The translations under genes were made by a program, and so were the position numbers. Positions 1-7,612 of a DNA stretch of 64,000 bases are shown here, in pieces (positions within the stretch are counted from its first letter, which is position 1; the number at the start of each line of letters is the position of its first letter). Source of the DNA: Nakamurella lactea DSM 19367 (GTDB lineage Bacteria > Actinomycetota > Actinomycetes > Mycobacteriales > Nakamurellaceae); assembly GCF_000426645.1 (NCBI RefSeq), contig NZ_AUFT01000023.1:1-64000 (forward strand), written 5' to 3'. The notes under the pieces are model-generated. The model was not told the DNA's origin. It searched no databases and saw nothing but the letters and a program-made list of their open reading frames with translations.

Positions 1-821
1 GTGCGGGTCTCGCCGCCGACACCGCGGATCGCTTTCGCCCTCTTCAGCAGGGTCGCGTACACCCGCACACCCTGCGCCAGCGGCAGCGACGCACCGAGGT
101 TCGCCATCCCGTCCTTACCCGGCCGCACCCAGACCCGGCGGTCCTTCTCCGCGGCAGTGCGCCGAGCGATCAGGCCGTCCGGGTCAATCGCGTACGCGGC
201 GGCGTCGGCGGCCTGCTCGGTCTGCGCCTTGTTCCAACCCGACATCCGCGGGGAGATCCCGGCATCGACCAGGGTCGCGTCGGTGTCGCTCAGGTGTGAG
301 GTGCGGTTCGCCAGGATCGCGCACTGGTCCTCGGACACCGCGCCCGCCCACAGCTGTTTCAGCGCTTCGGGGAGCCGGTCCCGCAGGGTGACCGCCAGGC
401 CGACGTGCCGGGACGCGGCGACCGGGGAGATCCGCCGGGCGAACCCGTGGGGGCACCTCCCGCTTGCGGGGGACTGCTCGGCGATGCCGCGGCCCAACTT
501 CGACGCCGGAACACCGGATGCGGACTGTTCGGCGCGTTGCTGTTCGGCGAACGCCACCTCCTCCGCCAACTGCGCCGCCGCCAACACGGCCCGGGCCTGC
601 TCCAACGCGGCGATCCGCTCGATCCGGGCGGCCGCGTCGCGGGCAGGCGCGGCGGTCCGCAGAATCTCGGTGAACGCCGTCACCGACTGGACGACACCGT
701 CGCCGACGGAACTGAGCAGCGCGTCCAGTTCCAGCTCCAACGGCCCGTACCTCTCTACCGGCCGTTGCACATCCACCTGGAGTCGCCCTCTGGTGGCCGC
801 CTGCCACGTGCCTGTCGTCAC
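1..821 (-). CDS. DUF222 / 13E12-repeat family protein, 3' part cut off by the window
   Basis: Reading the minus strand from a GTG at 819-821 gives about 273 residues with the typical DUF222 pattern: LDALLSSVGDGVV near the start, a long Ala/Glu-rich helical stretch (LAAAQLAEEVAFAEQQRAEQ), then a part ending LLKRAKAIRG at the window edge. The usual C-terminal HNH nuclease motif would lie outside the window. The GTG start is chosen because GGGGGTGA sits 5-6 bases upstream. Members of this family (13E12 repeat proteins of mycobacteria) are multicopy, of unclear function, and often under LexA control; a SOS-like box lies just upstream here. Identification of the family is firm; the molecular role is unknown. 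Confidence 0.85.
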   Translation of the reverse strand, partial: MTTGTWQAATRGRLQVDVQRPVERYGPLELELDALLSSVGDGVVQSVTAFTEILRTAAPARDAAARIERIAALEQARAVLAAAQLAEEVAFAEQQRAEQSASGVPASKLGRGIAEQSPASGRCPHGFARRISPVAASRHVGLAVTLRDRLPEALKQLWAGAVSEDQCAILANRTSHLSDTDATLVDAGISPRMSGWNKAQTEQAADAAAYAIDPDGLIARRTAAEKDRRVWVRPGKDGMANLGASLPLAQGVRVYATLLKRAKAIRGVGGETR

Positions 822-836
822 CCCGTCACCCCCGTA

Positions 837-852
837 TCGATCATACGTTCGA
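837..852 (-). promoter_or_regulatory. candidate LexA (SOS) box
   Basis: The 16 bases TCGATCATACGTTCGA match the actinobacterial/mycobacterial SOS box TCGAAC-N4-GTTCGA with one mismatch. It sits about 15 bases upstream of the GTG start of the 13E12-family gene, where LexA would block transcription. LexA control of 13E12 genes is known in Mycobacterium tuberculosis; its operation here is inferred. Confidence 0.6.
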
Positions 853-976
853 TTCTACGACGAACCGCCGACACCGCAAGGGATCCGGCCGACAAATCCG
901 GGCCTGTTCGCCGGCGGCGAAACCTGGGATCGATCGAACGTTCTGCGCCACAACCGGAATGCGTGTTCGCGCGGCT

Positions 977-1741
977 TCAATTGCGGTCCGCCGAGAACAC
1001 GATCCGGTCGAGTAGGACGGCGTCAGGTGCATCCTGCTGCTGTGTATCCGTCCACCAACTGTCGAGGCGCCTCTTGTCGACAGCGCCGGTAGATGCGATG
1101 CGGGCCAGGGCTTTCGGGATGTTGACGGCGGTCAGGTCGGCCAGCGTCGACCGCATGGTGTCGACGCGCATTCGCACGCTCGTGAACCCGGCCGCCTCCA
1201 GCGCCGGCGGCAAGTTGGAACGCAGATCGGGTTGGCGGAAACCTGCCGGCACACTTTCGGCGACCAGACCCGCGAACGCCGGATCTCCTACCGTCAGCCT
1301 GAAGGAATTCCAGTGGGTCTCCAGAGACGCGAATCGACCACCACCGATCGTCAACCGGGCGAGTTCGGCGACCGCCGCCGGTAGATCGGACAGATGTTGC
1401 AGGACTCGCTCCGTGTGGCAGCCGTCAAAGGCAGCGTCCTTGAACGGCAGGCCCGAGGCGGTGCCTCGAACCACCGGTGTTCGCGGACCGCAGCGCTGTC
1501 GCGCCTGCGTCGTCATCACGCTGCTGACATCCACCCCCACCGGCTGAGCCCCCAGAACAGTGAGCGTCTCGAGGAAGTGCCCGGCGCCGCAGCCGAGATC
1601 GAGAATCCTCTGCCCGGGCCGGACTCCGAGCGCGTTCAGGGCCATCTGCTGCAGTTCGGCCAGACCCCGCGTGGCTCGGTCCAAATAGTCGACCAAGGCC
1701 AACGGGTCGGCGCTGGCGTCGACATCGACGAATTCGGACAT
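977..1741 (-). CDS. class I SAM-dependent methyltransferase
   Basis: 254 residues. Residues about 40-60 carry the SAM-binding motif I, RILDLGCGAGHFLETL, followed by an acidic residue after strand 2 (PVGVDVSS) and the post-motif DAAFDGCHTERVLQHL typical of the Methyltransf_11 / UbiE-like group. The substrate cannot be told; such proteins methylate small molecules such as quinones or secondary metabolites. The gene stands alone: it is divergent from the VOC gene that follows and lies 155 bases from the 13E12-family gene. No clear Shine-Dalgarno precedes the ATG, so the message may have a very short leader. Confidence 0.85.
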   Translation of the reverse strand: MSEFVDVDASADPLALVDYLDRATRGLAELQQMALNALGVRPGQRILDLGCGAGHFLETLTVLGAQPVGVDVSSVMTTQARQRCGPRTPVVRGTASGLPFKDAAFDGCHTERVLQHLSDLPAAVAELARLTIGGGRFASLETHWNSFRLTVGDPAFAGLVAESVPAGFRQPDLRSNLPPALEAAGFTSVRMRVDTMRSTLADLTAVNIPKALARIASTGAVDKRRLDSWWTDTQQQDAPDAVLLDRIVFSADRN

Positions 1742-1808
1742 GACCAGACGTTAGCGTGAGGTGCCGAACTCAGGTGCGGCCGCGCGCGCATCCTGCAAGG
1801 CTCGACCG

Positions 1809-2216
1809 ATGAGCTCACATATTGCGAACATCTGCTTCGACGCCCACGATCCCTACGCCCAGTCGAGCTGGTGGAACAACGTGCTCGACGACTTCACCCT
1901 CGGGCCCGACGATGCGCCCGGCGACGAGGAATGCGGGCTCGAGGGCCCGAACGGGCAGGCGCTGCTGTTCCTCAAGGTGCCGGAGGGCAAGACGGTGAAG
2001 AACCGGGCGCACCTGTGTCTGGTGTCGGCCCAGCAGGACCGCGACGCCGAGGTGCAGCGGCTTCTCGACCTGGGAGCCGCGATGTACGACGATCGCCGCC
2101 TTCCGGACGGCAAGGGCTGGGCAGTGCTGCAGGATCCGGAAGGCAACGAGTTCTGCGTCCTGCGCAGCGACGCGGAGCGGGCGGCCGATCAGCCGTCGCC
2201 GGCCGGCCAGGGTTAG
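1809..2216 (+). CDS. VOC (glyoxalase/bleomycin-resistance fold) family protein
   Basis: 135 residues from the ATG at 1809, preferred over a GTG at 1761 because AAGG lies 8 bases upstream. The two beta-alpha-beta-beta-beta half-domains are recognisable: NICFDAHDPYAQSSWWNNVL in the first and LQDPEGNEFCVLRSD in the second, the usual VOC ending that supplies a metal ligand Glu. Members are typically small metal enzymes or binding proteins; the ligand here is unknown. Its stop codon (TAG at 2214) overlaps a TAGACT that could serve as a -10 element for the guaA leader RNA. Confidence 0.8.
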   Translation: MSSHIANICFDAHDPYAQSSWWNNVLDDFTLGPDDAPGDEECGLEGPNGQALLFLKVPEGKTVKNRAHLCLVSAQQDRDAEVQRLLDLGAAMYDDRRLPDGKGWAVLQDPEGNEFCVLRSDAERAADQPSPAGQG

Positions 2217-2231
2217 ACTTCTGCCGAGCTG

Positions 2232-2363
2232 ACCGACGACGGTGGCTAGGGTTCCGTCACCCCGAAGTGGGTGAGCAGGTCCGAGCGCCACAGCTGTCGC
2301 CGCATCCCTGCGGCGGGCAGTCACCTCCGGGAGAAAAGCCCAGGGAGGGACCGGTCGGTGCCG
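2232..2363 (+). promoter_or_regulatory. ykkC-class riboswitch aptamer in the guaA leader
   Basis: The leader carries the ykkC signatures in order: CTAGGGTTCCG (2246-2256) inside a GGTG/CACC hairpin (2241-2261), GGTCCGAG (2278-2285) inside a GTGG/CCAC stem (2267-2291), a strong hairpin (2294-2320), and GGGAGAAAAGCCC (2329-2341) followed by AGGGAGG. A closing P1 helix can form between ACCGAC (2232-2237) and GTCGGT (2354-2359). The ACACGG element of guanidine-I aptamers is not evident, so subtype 2 (ppGpp, PRPP or nucleoside-diphosphate sensors) is more likely than guanidine; the ligand is not decided by sequence. Downstream, 2353-2363 is perfectly complementary to 2435-2445, giving an alternative helix. 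Confidence 0.75.
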
Positions 2364-2458
2364 AACGTGCCGGCGGACTGGATCCGCGAACGGCGAGCGG
2401 CGCCGAGCGGGTGACCCTCGGTCCGATCGTCAGCCGGCACCGACCCGAAAGGGACCGA
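2353..2458 (+). promoter_or_regulatory. expression platform of the guaA leader (alternative helices around the ribosome site)
   Basis: GGTCGGTGCCG (2353-2363) is an exact 11-base complement of CGGCACCGACC (2435-2445), and the same 5' arm is needed for P1 of the aptamer. A second helix, TCGGTCC (2418-2424) with GGACCGA (2452-2458), would bury the GGGA ribosome site in front of the GTG at 2460 and encloses 2435-2445. The simplest reading is that P1 formation frees 2435-2445 and permits ribosome-site sequestration, while loss of P1 opens it. The pairings are seen; the direction of control is inferred. Confidence 0.5.
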
Positions 2459-2459
2459 C

Positions 2460-4037
2460 GTGCCCGAGAACGCCCTCACCGAACCAGACCACAAGCCCGT
2501 GCTGGTAGTCGATTTCGGCGCTCAGTACGCCCAGCTGATCGCGCGCCGGGTCCGCGAGGCCGGGGTGTATTCCGAGATCGTCCCGTCGTCGATGCCGCTG
2601 AGTGAGCTGCTGGCCAGGGAGCCGGCTGCGGTGATCCTTTCCGGCGGCCCGTCGTCGGTCTACGCCGAGGGGGCGCCGCAGGTCGACCCGGCGCTGTTCG
2701 ACCAGCAGCTCCCGGTGTTCGGGATCTGCTACGGCTTCCAGGCGATGACCGCCGCGCTCGGCGGCACCGTCGACCGCACCGGCCGACGCGAGTACGGGCC
2801 GACCCGGCTGCAGGTAGCCGATGACCACGGCACCCTGCTGCGCGACTTGCCGGGCAGCGCCGAGGTCTGGATGAGTCACGGCGACGCGGTTGCCATCGCG
2901 CCAGACGGCTTCACCGTGACTGCCGGCACCGCCGACACCCCGATCGCCGCTTTCGAGAATGTCGACCGTCGACTGGCCGGCGTCCAGTACCACCCGGAGG
3001 TCGCACACACCCAGTTCGGCCAGGATGTGTTGCGGCGCTTCCTGTTCGACATCGCTGGGCTGACGGCAGACTGGACACCGGGGGAGATCCTGGTCGAGCA
3101 GGTCGCGGCCATCAGGCAGGTGGTCGGCGGCGACAAGGTGCTGTGCGCGCTGTCCGGCGGGGTCGACTCGGCGGTCGCGGCCGCCCTGGTGCACCGCGCC
3201 GTCGGCGACCAGCTGACCTGTGTGTTCGTCGATCACGGCCTGTTGCGGGCCGGCGAACGCGAACAGGTGGAGCGCGACTACGTGGCCGCCACCGGGATCC
3301 ATCTGATCACCGTCGACGCGTCCGAGCGCTTCCTCGGCGCGCTGACCGGCATCACCGACCCGGAGACCAAGCGCAAGATCATCGGCCGGGAGTTCATCCG
3401 GGTCTTCGAACAGGCAGCGGCCGACGTCGCCCAGGTCGAGGGCGGCATCAAGTACCTGGTGCAGGGCACCCTGTATCCGGATGTCGTCGAGTCCGGCGGC
3501 GGCACCGGCACCGCCACCATCAAGTCGCACCACAACGTCGGTGGGCTGCCCGACGACCTCACCTTCCAGCTGGTCGAACCGCTCCGCACGCTGTTCAAGG
3601 ACGAGGTCAGGGCGCTGGGCCGCGAGCTCGGGCTGCCGGAGGAGATCGTCGCGCGTCATCCCTTCCCCGGCCCGGGCCTGGGCATCCGGATCATCGGCGA
3701 GGTGACCAGCGACCGGCTGCAGACCCTGCGGGCGGCGGACGCCATCGTCCGCGAGGAGATGACGAAAGCCGGTGTGGACAGCGAGATCTGGCAGTGCCCG
3801 GTGGTGCTGCTGGCCGAGGTCAGGTCGGTCGGGGTGCAGGGTGACGGACGCACCTACGGGCATCCGATCGTGCTCCGGCCGGTGTCCAGCGAGGACGCCA
3901 TGACGGCGGACTGGACCCGCCTTCCGTACGACCTGCTGTCGACGATCTCCGGCCGGATCACCGGCGAGGTGGACGAGGTGAACCGGGTGGTGCTTGACGT
4001 CACCCCGAAGCCGCCCGGCACCATCGAATGGGAGTGA
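2460..4037 (+). CDS. guaA: GMP synthase (glutamine-hydrolysing)
   Basis: 525 residues, normal length. It converts XMP to GMP with ATP and glutamine. The N-terminal class I amidotransferase shows [10 protein letters not shown] with nucleophile Cys90 and the later YHPEV that supplies the catalytic His. The ATP pyrophosphatase domain has the PP-loop SGGVDS near residue 233, and the C-terminal dimerisation domain contains [13 protein letters not shown] and the conserved end KPPGTIEWE. The GTG start follows GGGA six bases upstream, a site that can be buried in leader structure. The gene stands alone, preceded by a ykkC-class RNA and facing fdhD tail to tail. Confidence 0.98.
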   Translation: MPENALTEPDHKPVLVVDFGAQYAQLIARRVREAGVYSEIVPSSMPLSELLAREPAAVILSGGPSSVYAEGAPQVDPALFDQQLPVFGICYGFQAMTAALGGTVDRTGRREYGPTRLQVADDHGTLLRDLPGSAEVWMSHGDAVAIAPDGFTVTAGTADTPIAAFENVDRRLAGVQYHPEVAHTQFGQDVLRRFLFDIAGLTADWTPGEILVEQVAAIRQVVGGDKVLCALSGGVDSAVAAALVHRAVGDQLTCVFVDHGLLRAGEREQVERDYVAATGIHLITVDASERFLGALTGITDPETKRKIIGREFIRVFEQAAADVAQVEGGIKYLVQGTLYPDVVESGGGTGTATIKSHHNVGGLPDDLTFQLVEPLRTLFKDEVRALGRELGLPEEIVARHPFPGPGLGIRIIGEVTSDRLQTLRAADAIVREEMTKAGVDSEIWQCPVVLLAEVRSVGVQGDGRTYGHPIVLRPVSSEDAMTADWTRLPYDLLSTISGRITGEVDEVNRVVLDVTPKPPGTIEWE

Positions 4038-4082
4038 GGGCGAACGGCTGTCGGCCCTGCCTACGGGCGGCTGAGCTGCCGG

Positions 4083-4934
4083 TCAGCGTCGGATCCGGTC
4101 GGACCCGCTGTAGATGTTCACCGAGTCGCCGCGAGAGAACCCGGCGAGCGTCAGTCCCACCTCCTCGGCCAGTTCGACGGCCAGCGCGGACGGCGAGCTG
4201 ACCGCCGACAACACCGGGATGCCCGCCATCGACGCCTTCTGCACCAATTCGAACGACGCCCGGCCGGAGACCTGCAACACGGTGTGCCGCAACGGGATCG
4301 CCGCGTCCCGCAGGGCGGCGCCGGTCACCTTGTCGACGGCGTTGTGCCGGCCGACGTCCTCCCGGAGGTAGAGCAGCTCGGCGTCGCCCTGGTCGTCGAT
4401 GGCGAACAGTCCGGCGGCATGGGTGCCGCCGGTTCGGCGGAACAGCTGCTGGCCCTGCCGCAGCCGTTCCGGCAGTGCCAACAGGGTCGTCAGCGGAACC
4501 GTCGCTGAGTCCAGGGCGACGGCGTAGCCGGACTGCTTCGTCACCGCCTTGATGGATGACGTCCCGCAGACCCCGCAGGACGAGGAGGTGTACAGCTGTC
4601 GGGCCAGCGCCGGGTCCGGCGGCGGTACACCCGCGGCGAGCCGGACGTCGACAATGTTGTAGCTGGCCGATCCGTCGGCATCGACACCGGGGCCATATGA
4701 AATCTCGGCGATCTCGCCCGCCGAGGTGATCATCCCCTCGCTGAGCAGGAACCCGATGGCCAGGTCGAAGTCGTTGCCGGGAGTGCGCATGGTGACCGCG
4801 AACGACACCCCGCCGACCCGGATCTCCAGCGGCTCCTCGCCGGCCAGCAGGTCGGCCCTGGTGTCCTCGGTGACGCCGGCGGCGGTGTCGTTCGTGCGCA
4901 ACCGGAGCACCGGGCGGCGTTTGCTCGCTCTCAT
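4083..4934 (-). CDS. fdhD: formate dehydrogenase accessory sulfurtransferase FdhD
   Basis: 283 residues from an ATG at 4934. FdhD carries sulfur from a cysteine desulfurase to the molybdenum cofactor of formate dehydrogenases. The conserved cysteine loop reads SSSCGVCGTSS (CxxC), and the family blocks ITVRTPG-like MRTPGNDFDLAIGFLLSEG, REDVGRHNAVDKV and SGRASFELVQKA are all present. It is divergent from a mobA-like gene with 99 bases between them, so both cofactor-maturation genes may share a control region. No formate dehydrogenase subunit lies in the window; the client enzyme must be elsewhere. A longer reading frame runs upstream but has no family similarity and would cover mobA on the other strand. 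Confidence 0.95.
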   Translation of the reverse strand: MRASKRRPVLRLRTNDTAAGVTEDTRADLLAGEEPLEIRVGGVSFAVTMRTPGNDFDLAIGFLLSEGMITSAGEIAEISYGPGVDADGSASYNIVDVRLAAGVPPPDPALARQLYTSSSCGVCGTSSIKAVTKQSGYAVALDSATVPLTTLLALPERLRQGQQLFRRTGGTHAAGLFAIDDQGDAELLYLREDVGRHNAVDKVTGAALRDAAIPLRHTVLQVSGRASFELVQKASMAGIPVLSAVSSPSALAVELAEEVGLTLAGFSRGDSVNIYSGSDRIRR

Positions 4935-5033
4935 CGGTTCCCCGGTGAGCGCGCGCTGGAAGCAATTTCGGTGTGCGTCATCCCTGCCGACGATAGCCGC
5001 CGCGGATCCCGGGCGGCCGTCGATACTGGACCG

Positions 5034-5633
5034 GTGATCTTCGACGCGATCGTGCCGGCCGGTGGCCGGGCCACCCGGCTCGGCGGGCTGGACAAGGCGC
5101 AGCTGACGGCGGGTGGCGAGTCGTTGCTGGACATTGCGCTCCGGGCCGCTGGTGCGGCCAGGACGACGGTGGTGGTCGGCGGCCCCGATCTGCCGGTGCC
5201 CGGCCCGGTGCTGCTGGTCCGGGAGGACCCACCGTTCGGCGGTCCGGTGGCCGCGGTCGCCGCCGGGATGACGCGGCTGCCGCTGGATCCGGCGGACTGG
5301 GTACTGCTGCTGGCCGTCGACCAGCCGGGTTCCCGCGCACTGGTGACGGCGCTGCTCGCCGCCGCGGAACTGCCGACGGCCGCGGGTGTGCAGGCCCTGA
5401 TCGGGGTGGATGACGCCGGTCGCCGCCAGTGGCTGGCCGGGCTCTACCGGCCCGGCCCGCTCGCCGCTGCACTGCGCCGGGGCGATCCGGCCGGCCGCTC
5501 GATGCGGGCGCTGGCAGCGGACCTGGCTGTTCGCGAGGTGCTGCTGCCGGCCACCGCCGTCGGGGATGTCGACACCCCGGCCGAGCTGACGGCCTGGCAG
5601 CTCAGTCGCCGGAGCGACCCGGCAGGGCAGTGA
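5034..5633 (+). CDS. mobA: molybdenum cofactor guanylyltransferase-like protein (MobA family)
   Basis: 199 residues from the GTG at 5034, which places the nucleotidyltransferase signature at the extreme N terminus as in the family: IVPAGGRATRLGGLDKAQL. The usual Mg-binding Asp motif appears as AVDQPGSR. MobA attaches GMP to molybdopterin to make the dinucleotide form; the adjacency to fdhD fits. It is somewhat divergent from enterobacterial MobA, so it could also be a related NTP transferase (MobA-like). A GATACT about 7 bases before the start could be a -10 element, implying a nearly leaderless message. Its 3' end overlaps by 32 bases the end of the convergent small membrane-protein gene. 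Confidence 0.82.
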   Translation: MIFDAIVPAGGRATRLGGLDKAQLTAGGESLLDIALRAAGAARTTVVVGGPDLPVPGPVLLVREDPPFGGPVAAVAAGMTRLPLDPADWVLLLAVDQPGSRALVTALLAAAELPTAAGVQALIGVDDAGRRQWLAGLYRPGPLAAALRRGDPAGRSMRALAADLAVREVLLPATAVGDVDTPAELTAWQLSRRSDPAGQ

Positions 5634-5829
5634 GCACCATGGCCAGCCCGACCAGGGCGACCACCCCGGCGATGATCCATTTGGTGGCGCTGTCGGCGAG
5701 CCATTGGAAGTTCCCGGTGAAGCCGACCACCGCGACCACGCCGAACACCAGTGCCCAGAGCACGCCGACAATGCTCGGGCCACGGCCGGTGCGCTCGGTC
5801 CGGTCCGACTCGTTCGTCTGCTCAGCCAC
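5602..5829 (-). CDS. small two-helix membrane protein coupled to the PspC gene
   Basis: 75 residues from a GTG at 5829 with GGAGG six bases upstream. After a charged N terminus (EQTNESDRTERTGRG) come two hydrophobic segments, about residues 18-38 and 47-68, separated by a short polar loop with Trp and Asn. The start codon overlaps the stop of the upstream PspC gene by eight bases, so translation is probably coupled and the protein is likely to act at the membrane with it. No family recognised. The 3' end overlaps the mobA-like gene on the opposite strand. Confidence 0.75.
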   Translation of the reverse strand: MAEQTNESDRTERTGRGPSIVGVLWALVFGVVAVVGFTGNFQWLADSATKWIIAGVVALVGLAMVLTALPGRSGD

Positions 5830-7501
5830 GACGCACCTCCAGGTTGCCGGCGCCGACGTGCGCGGTGAGCTCGAAGGTCCCCGCGTTCTGGTTGCCGGTC
5901 TCGTTCCGGTGGCTCTCGTTGCTGGCCCCGTCCCGCTGCTCGCCCAGGCAGGACATCGAGCCGACGTTGCCGGTGCAGGTCGCCTGGACGTTGGCATCGT
6001 TCGGCAGGATCACCGTCAGGTCGCCCATGTTCAGGTCGGCATCGATGGTCACCGTCTCGCCCTTCGGGACATCGACGTTGGTCAGATCCAGGGTCGCGTC
6101 ACCGGCGGCGAGTGAGAAGCTGCCGTTGGCCGCCTCGATCTCGGCGACCGTCGTCGGTGTCCAGGTCCGGTCACCGAAGCCGCCGGTGCCGCTGAAGCCG
6201 GTGACGGTGAAGAACGCGGTGGCCAACGACAGCAGGATGCCGACGCCGATCAGGTTCGACCGGCGGCCACGGACCGCCGAGACGAAGACCCCGACCGCCA
6301 CCACGGCCAGCGCCGAGGCGCTGATCGCCGCCCAGCTGACGTCCCACCAGTGCACCGAGACACCCAATGCCATCGTCGCGGCGACGATCAATGCGACGCC
6401 GAAAGTCGCGCGCCCCAATGCCTTCGCCCGCCGGTTGCGGGCCAGCTCCTGCGGCGATGGCGGCACCGGGCCGGGCTCGGGCAGATCCCAGGCGAACGGC
6501 GCGGCCCCCAGCGGGTCCCAGGCCGGGGCTGACGGCCGGTAGGGCCGGCCGGAGTCGGAGGCGGCGCGGTCCGGGTCAACCGAGGTCGGGTCGACCGAGG
6601 TCGGGTCGACCAAGGTCGGGTCAACCGAGGTCGGAGCGGGCGCCGTCGGAGCGGGCGCCGTCGGACCGGGCGCCGTCGGACCGGGCTTGGCCAGATCGAC
6701 CGGCCCGGCGGACCGGGCGGCGTCATCCCAGAATGCCGGCGCCTCGAACGGTGAGGAACCACGGGAGCCGGACCCGGTGCGGTCGGCGCCGGCATCGGCG
6801 GCCCCGGTGCGGCCGGCGCCGGAATCGGCCGGCCGGGCGCGGTCGCCGCCCATCCGCCGTCCGAGATCATTGCCCCACCGCTCTGCCCGGCGACCGAAGT
6901 CATCGGCCCAGCGCTCGGCCTTGCGGCCGACGTCGTCGCCCCAGCGCTCGGCCTTGCGGCCGACGTCGTCGCCCCAGCGGCCGGCCCGGTCGGCGAAGTG
7001 CTGCAGGTGCTCGCCGAACTTGTCGCTGTCGTGGAAGCGCCAGCTGCGCCGACGCCGGCGGCCGACCACGAAGAACACGATGGCGGCGACGATGGCGATC
7101 GGCAGCAGGTGCCGTCCCCAGGTGAAGGTGGAGGTGAATGAGCCGAGCACCACCAGGCACAGCACCACGGCCAGCGGCGCCGGCACCGACGACCGACCGC
7201 GTCCGATCAACGCCTCGCCGGCGGAGGCCTGGTCGTGATCGCCGGGCAACAGCAGCCAGCCGAGCGCGTAGATGCCGACCCCGGCGCCGCCGAAGATGGT
7301 GAGCACCACGAAGGCGATCCGGATCAGCACCGGATCGACGCCGAGCGCCCGGCCGATGCCGCCGGCGACGCCGCCGATCTTGCGGTCCCGGCTCGAGCGC
7401 CGGAAACGGTGCAGCGGGTGCCTGGGTTCCGGCGGCTCACCGTACGGCTGCTCGAACGGCGGCTGCTCGAACGGTGGTGGGTAGGACTGCGACGAGGTCA
7501 T
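5822..7501 (-). CDS. PspC domain membrane protein with tandem 11-residue repeats
   Basis: About 559 residues from the ATG at 7501. After a Pro-rich head, residues about 30-85 form a PspC domain (RDRKIGGVAGGIGRALGVDP, then a hydrophobic helix). Two further membrane helices follow, then four tandem 11-residue repeats of the type DDVGRKAERWG (about residues 170-215, encoded by a 33-bp DNA repeat), a Pro/Thr/Asp low-complexity linker with repeated VDPTS and APT units, four more membrane helices and a C-terminal beta-rich domain resembling LiaF/DUF4097 toastrack domains. PspC proteins sense or answer envelope stress. The divergent neighbour is a PspC-histidine kinase, so the two probably form one stress circuit. 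No strong Shine-Dalgarno is seen before the start. Confidence 0.85.
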   Translation of the reverse strand: MTSSQSYPPPFEQPPFEQPYGEPPEPRHPLHRFRRSSRDRKIGGVAGGIGRALGVDPVLIRIAFVVLTIFGGAGVGIYALGWLLLPGDHDQASAGEALIGRGRSSVPAPLAVVLCLVVLGSFTSTFTWGRHLLPIAIVAAIVFFVVGRRRRRSWRFHDSDKFGEHLQHFADRAGRWGDDVGRKAERWGDDVGRKAERWADDFGRRAERWGNDLGRRMGGDRARPADSGAGRTGAADAGADRTGSGSRGSSPFEAPAFWDDAARSAGPVDLAKPGPTAPGPTAPAPTAPAPTSVDPTLVDPTSVDPTSVDPDRAASDSGRPYRPSAPAWDPLGAAPFAWDLPEPGPVPPSPQELARNRRAKALGRATFGVALIVAATMALGVSVHWWDVSWAAISASALAVVAVGVFVSAVRGRRSNLIGVGILLSLATAFFTVTGFSGTGGFGDRTWTPTTVAEIEAANGSFSLAAGDATLDLTNVDVPKGETVTIDADLNMGDLTVILPNDANVQATCTGNVGSMSCLGEQRDGASNESHRNETGNQNAGTFELTAHVGAGNLEVRRG

Positions 7502-7535
7502 GACTCGAGCTTGCCGAAACCGGCTGGTCAGCACC

Positions 7536-7578
7536 ATCGGGGATGACCCTGGTTGCCGAAACCAGGGTGGACCCCGAT
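7536..7578. promoter_or_regulatory. large inverted repeat between the divergent PspC genes (candidate operator)
   Basis: A nested perfect dyad: inner arms ACCCTGGTT (7546-7554) and AACCAGGGT (7560-7568) around five bases, and outer arms ATCGGGG (7536-7542) and CCCCGAT (7572-7578) at equal distance. TTGCCGAAACC occurs twice, at 7511-7521 and 7553-7563. It lies between the start codons at 7501 and 7613 of divergent genes, where a regulator could control both. Binding by the LuxR-type regulator encoded nearby is inference; a transcript hairpin is the alternative. Confidence 0.55.
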
Positions 7579-7612
7579 CCACCTGGCAGCTGATCCGTGT
7601 GACAGTGGACAG

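Noticed and set aside
184-807. Minus-strand frame of 207 codons at the left end
   Set aside because: It is out of frame with the DUF222 protein, which is recognised in another minus-strand frame of the same stretch.
4935-5783. Extension of fdhD to a start at 5783
   Set aside because: It would add more than 280 residues of low-complexity sequence opposite mobA; the ATG at 4934 begins at the normal family N terminus.
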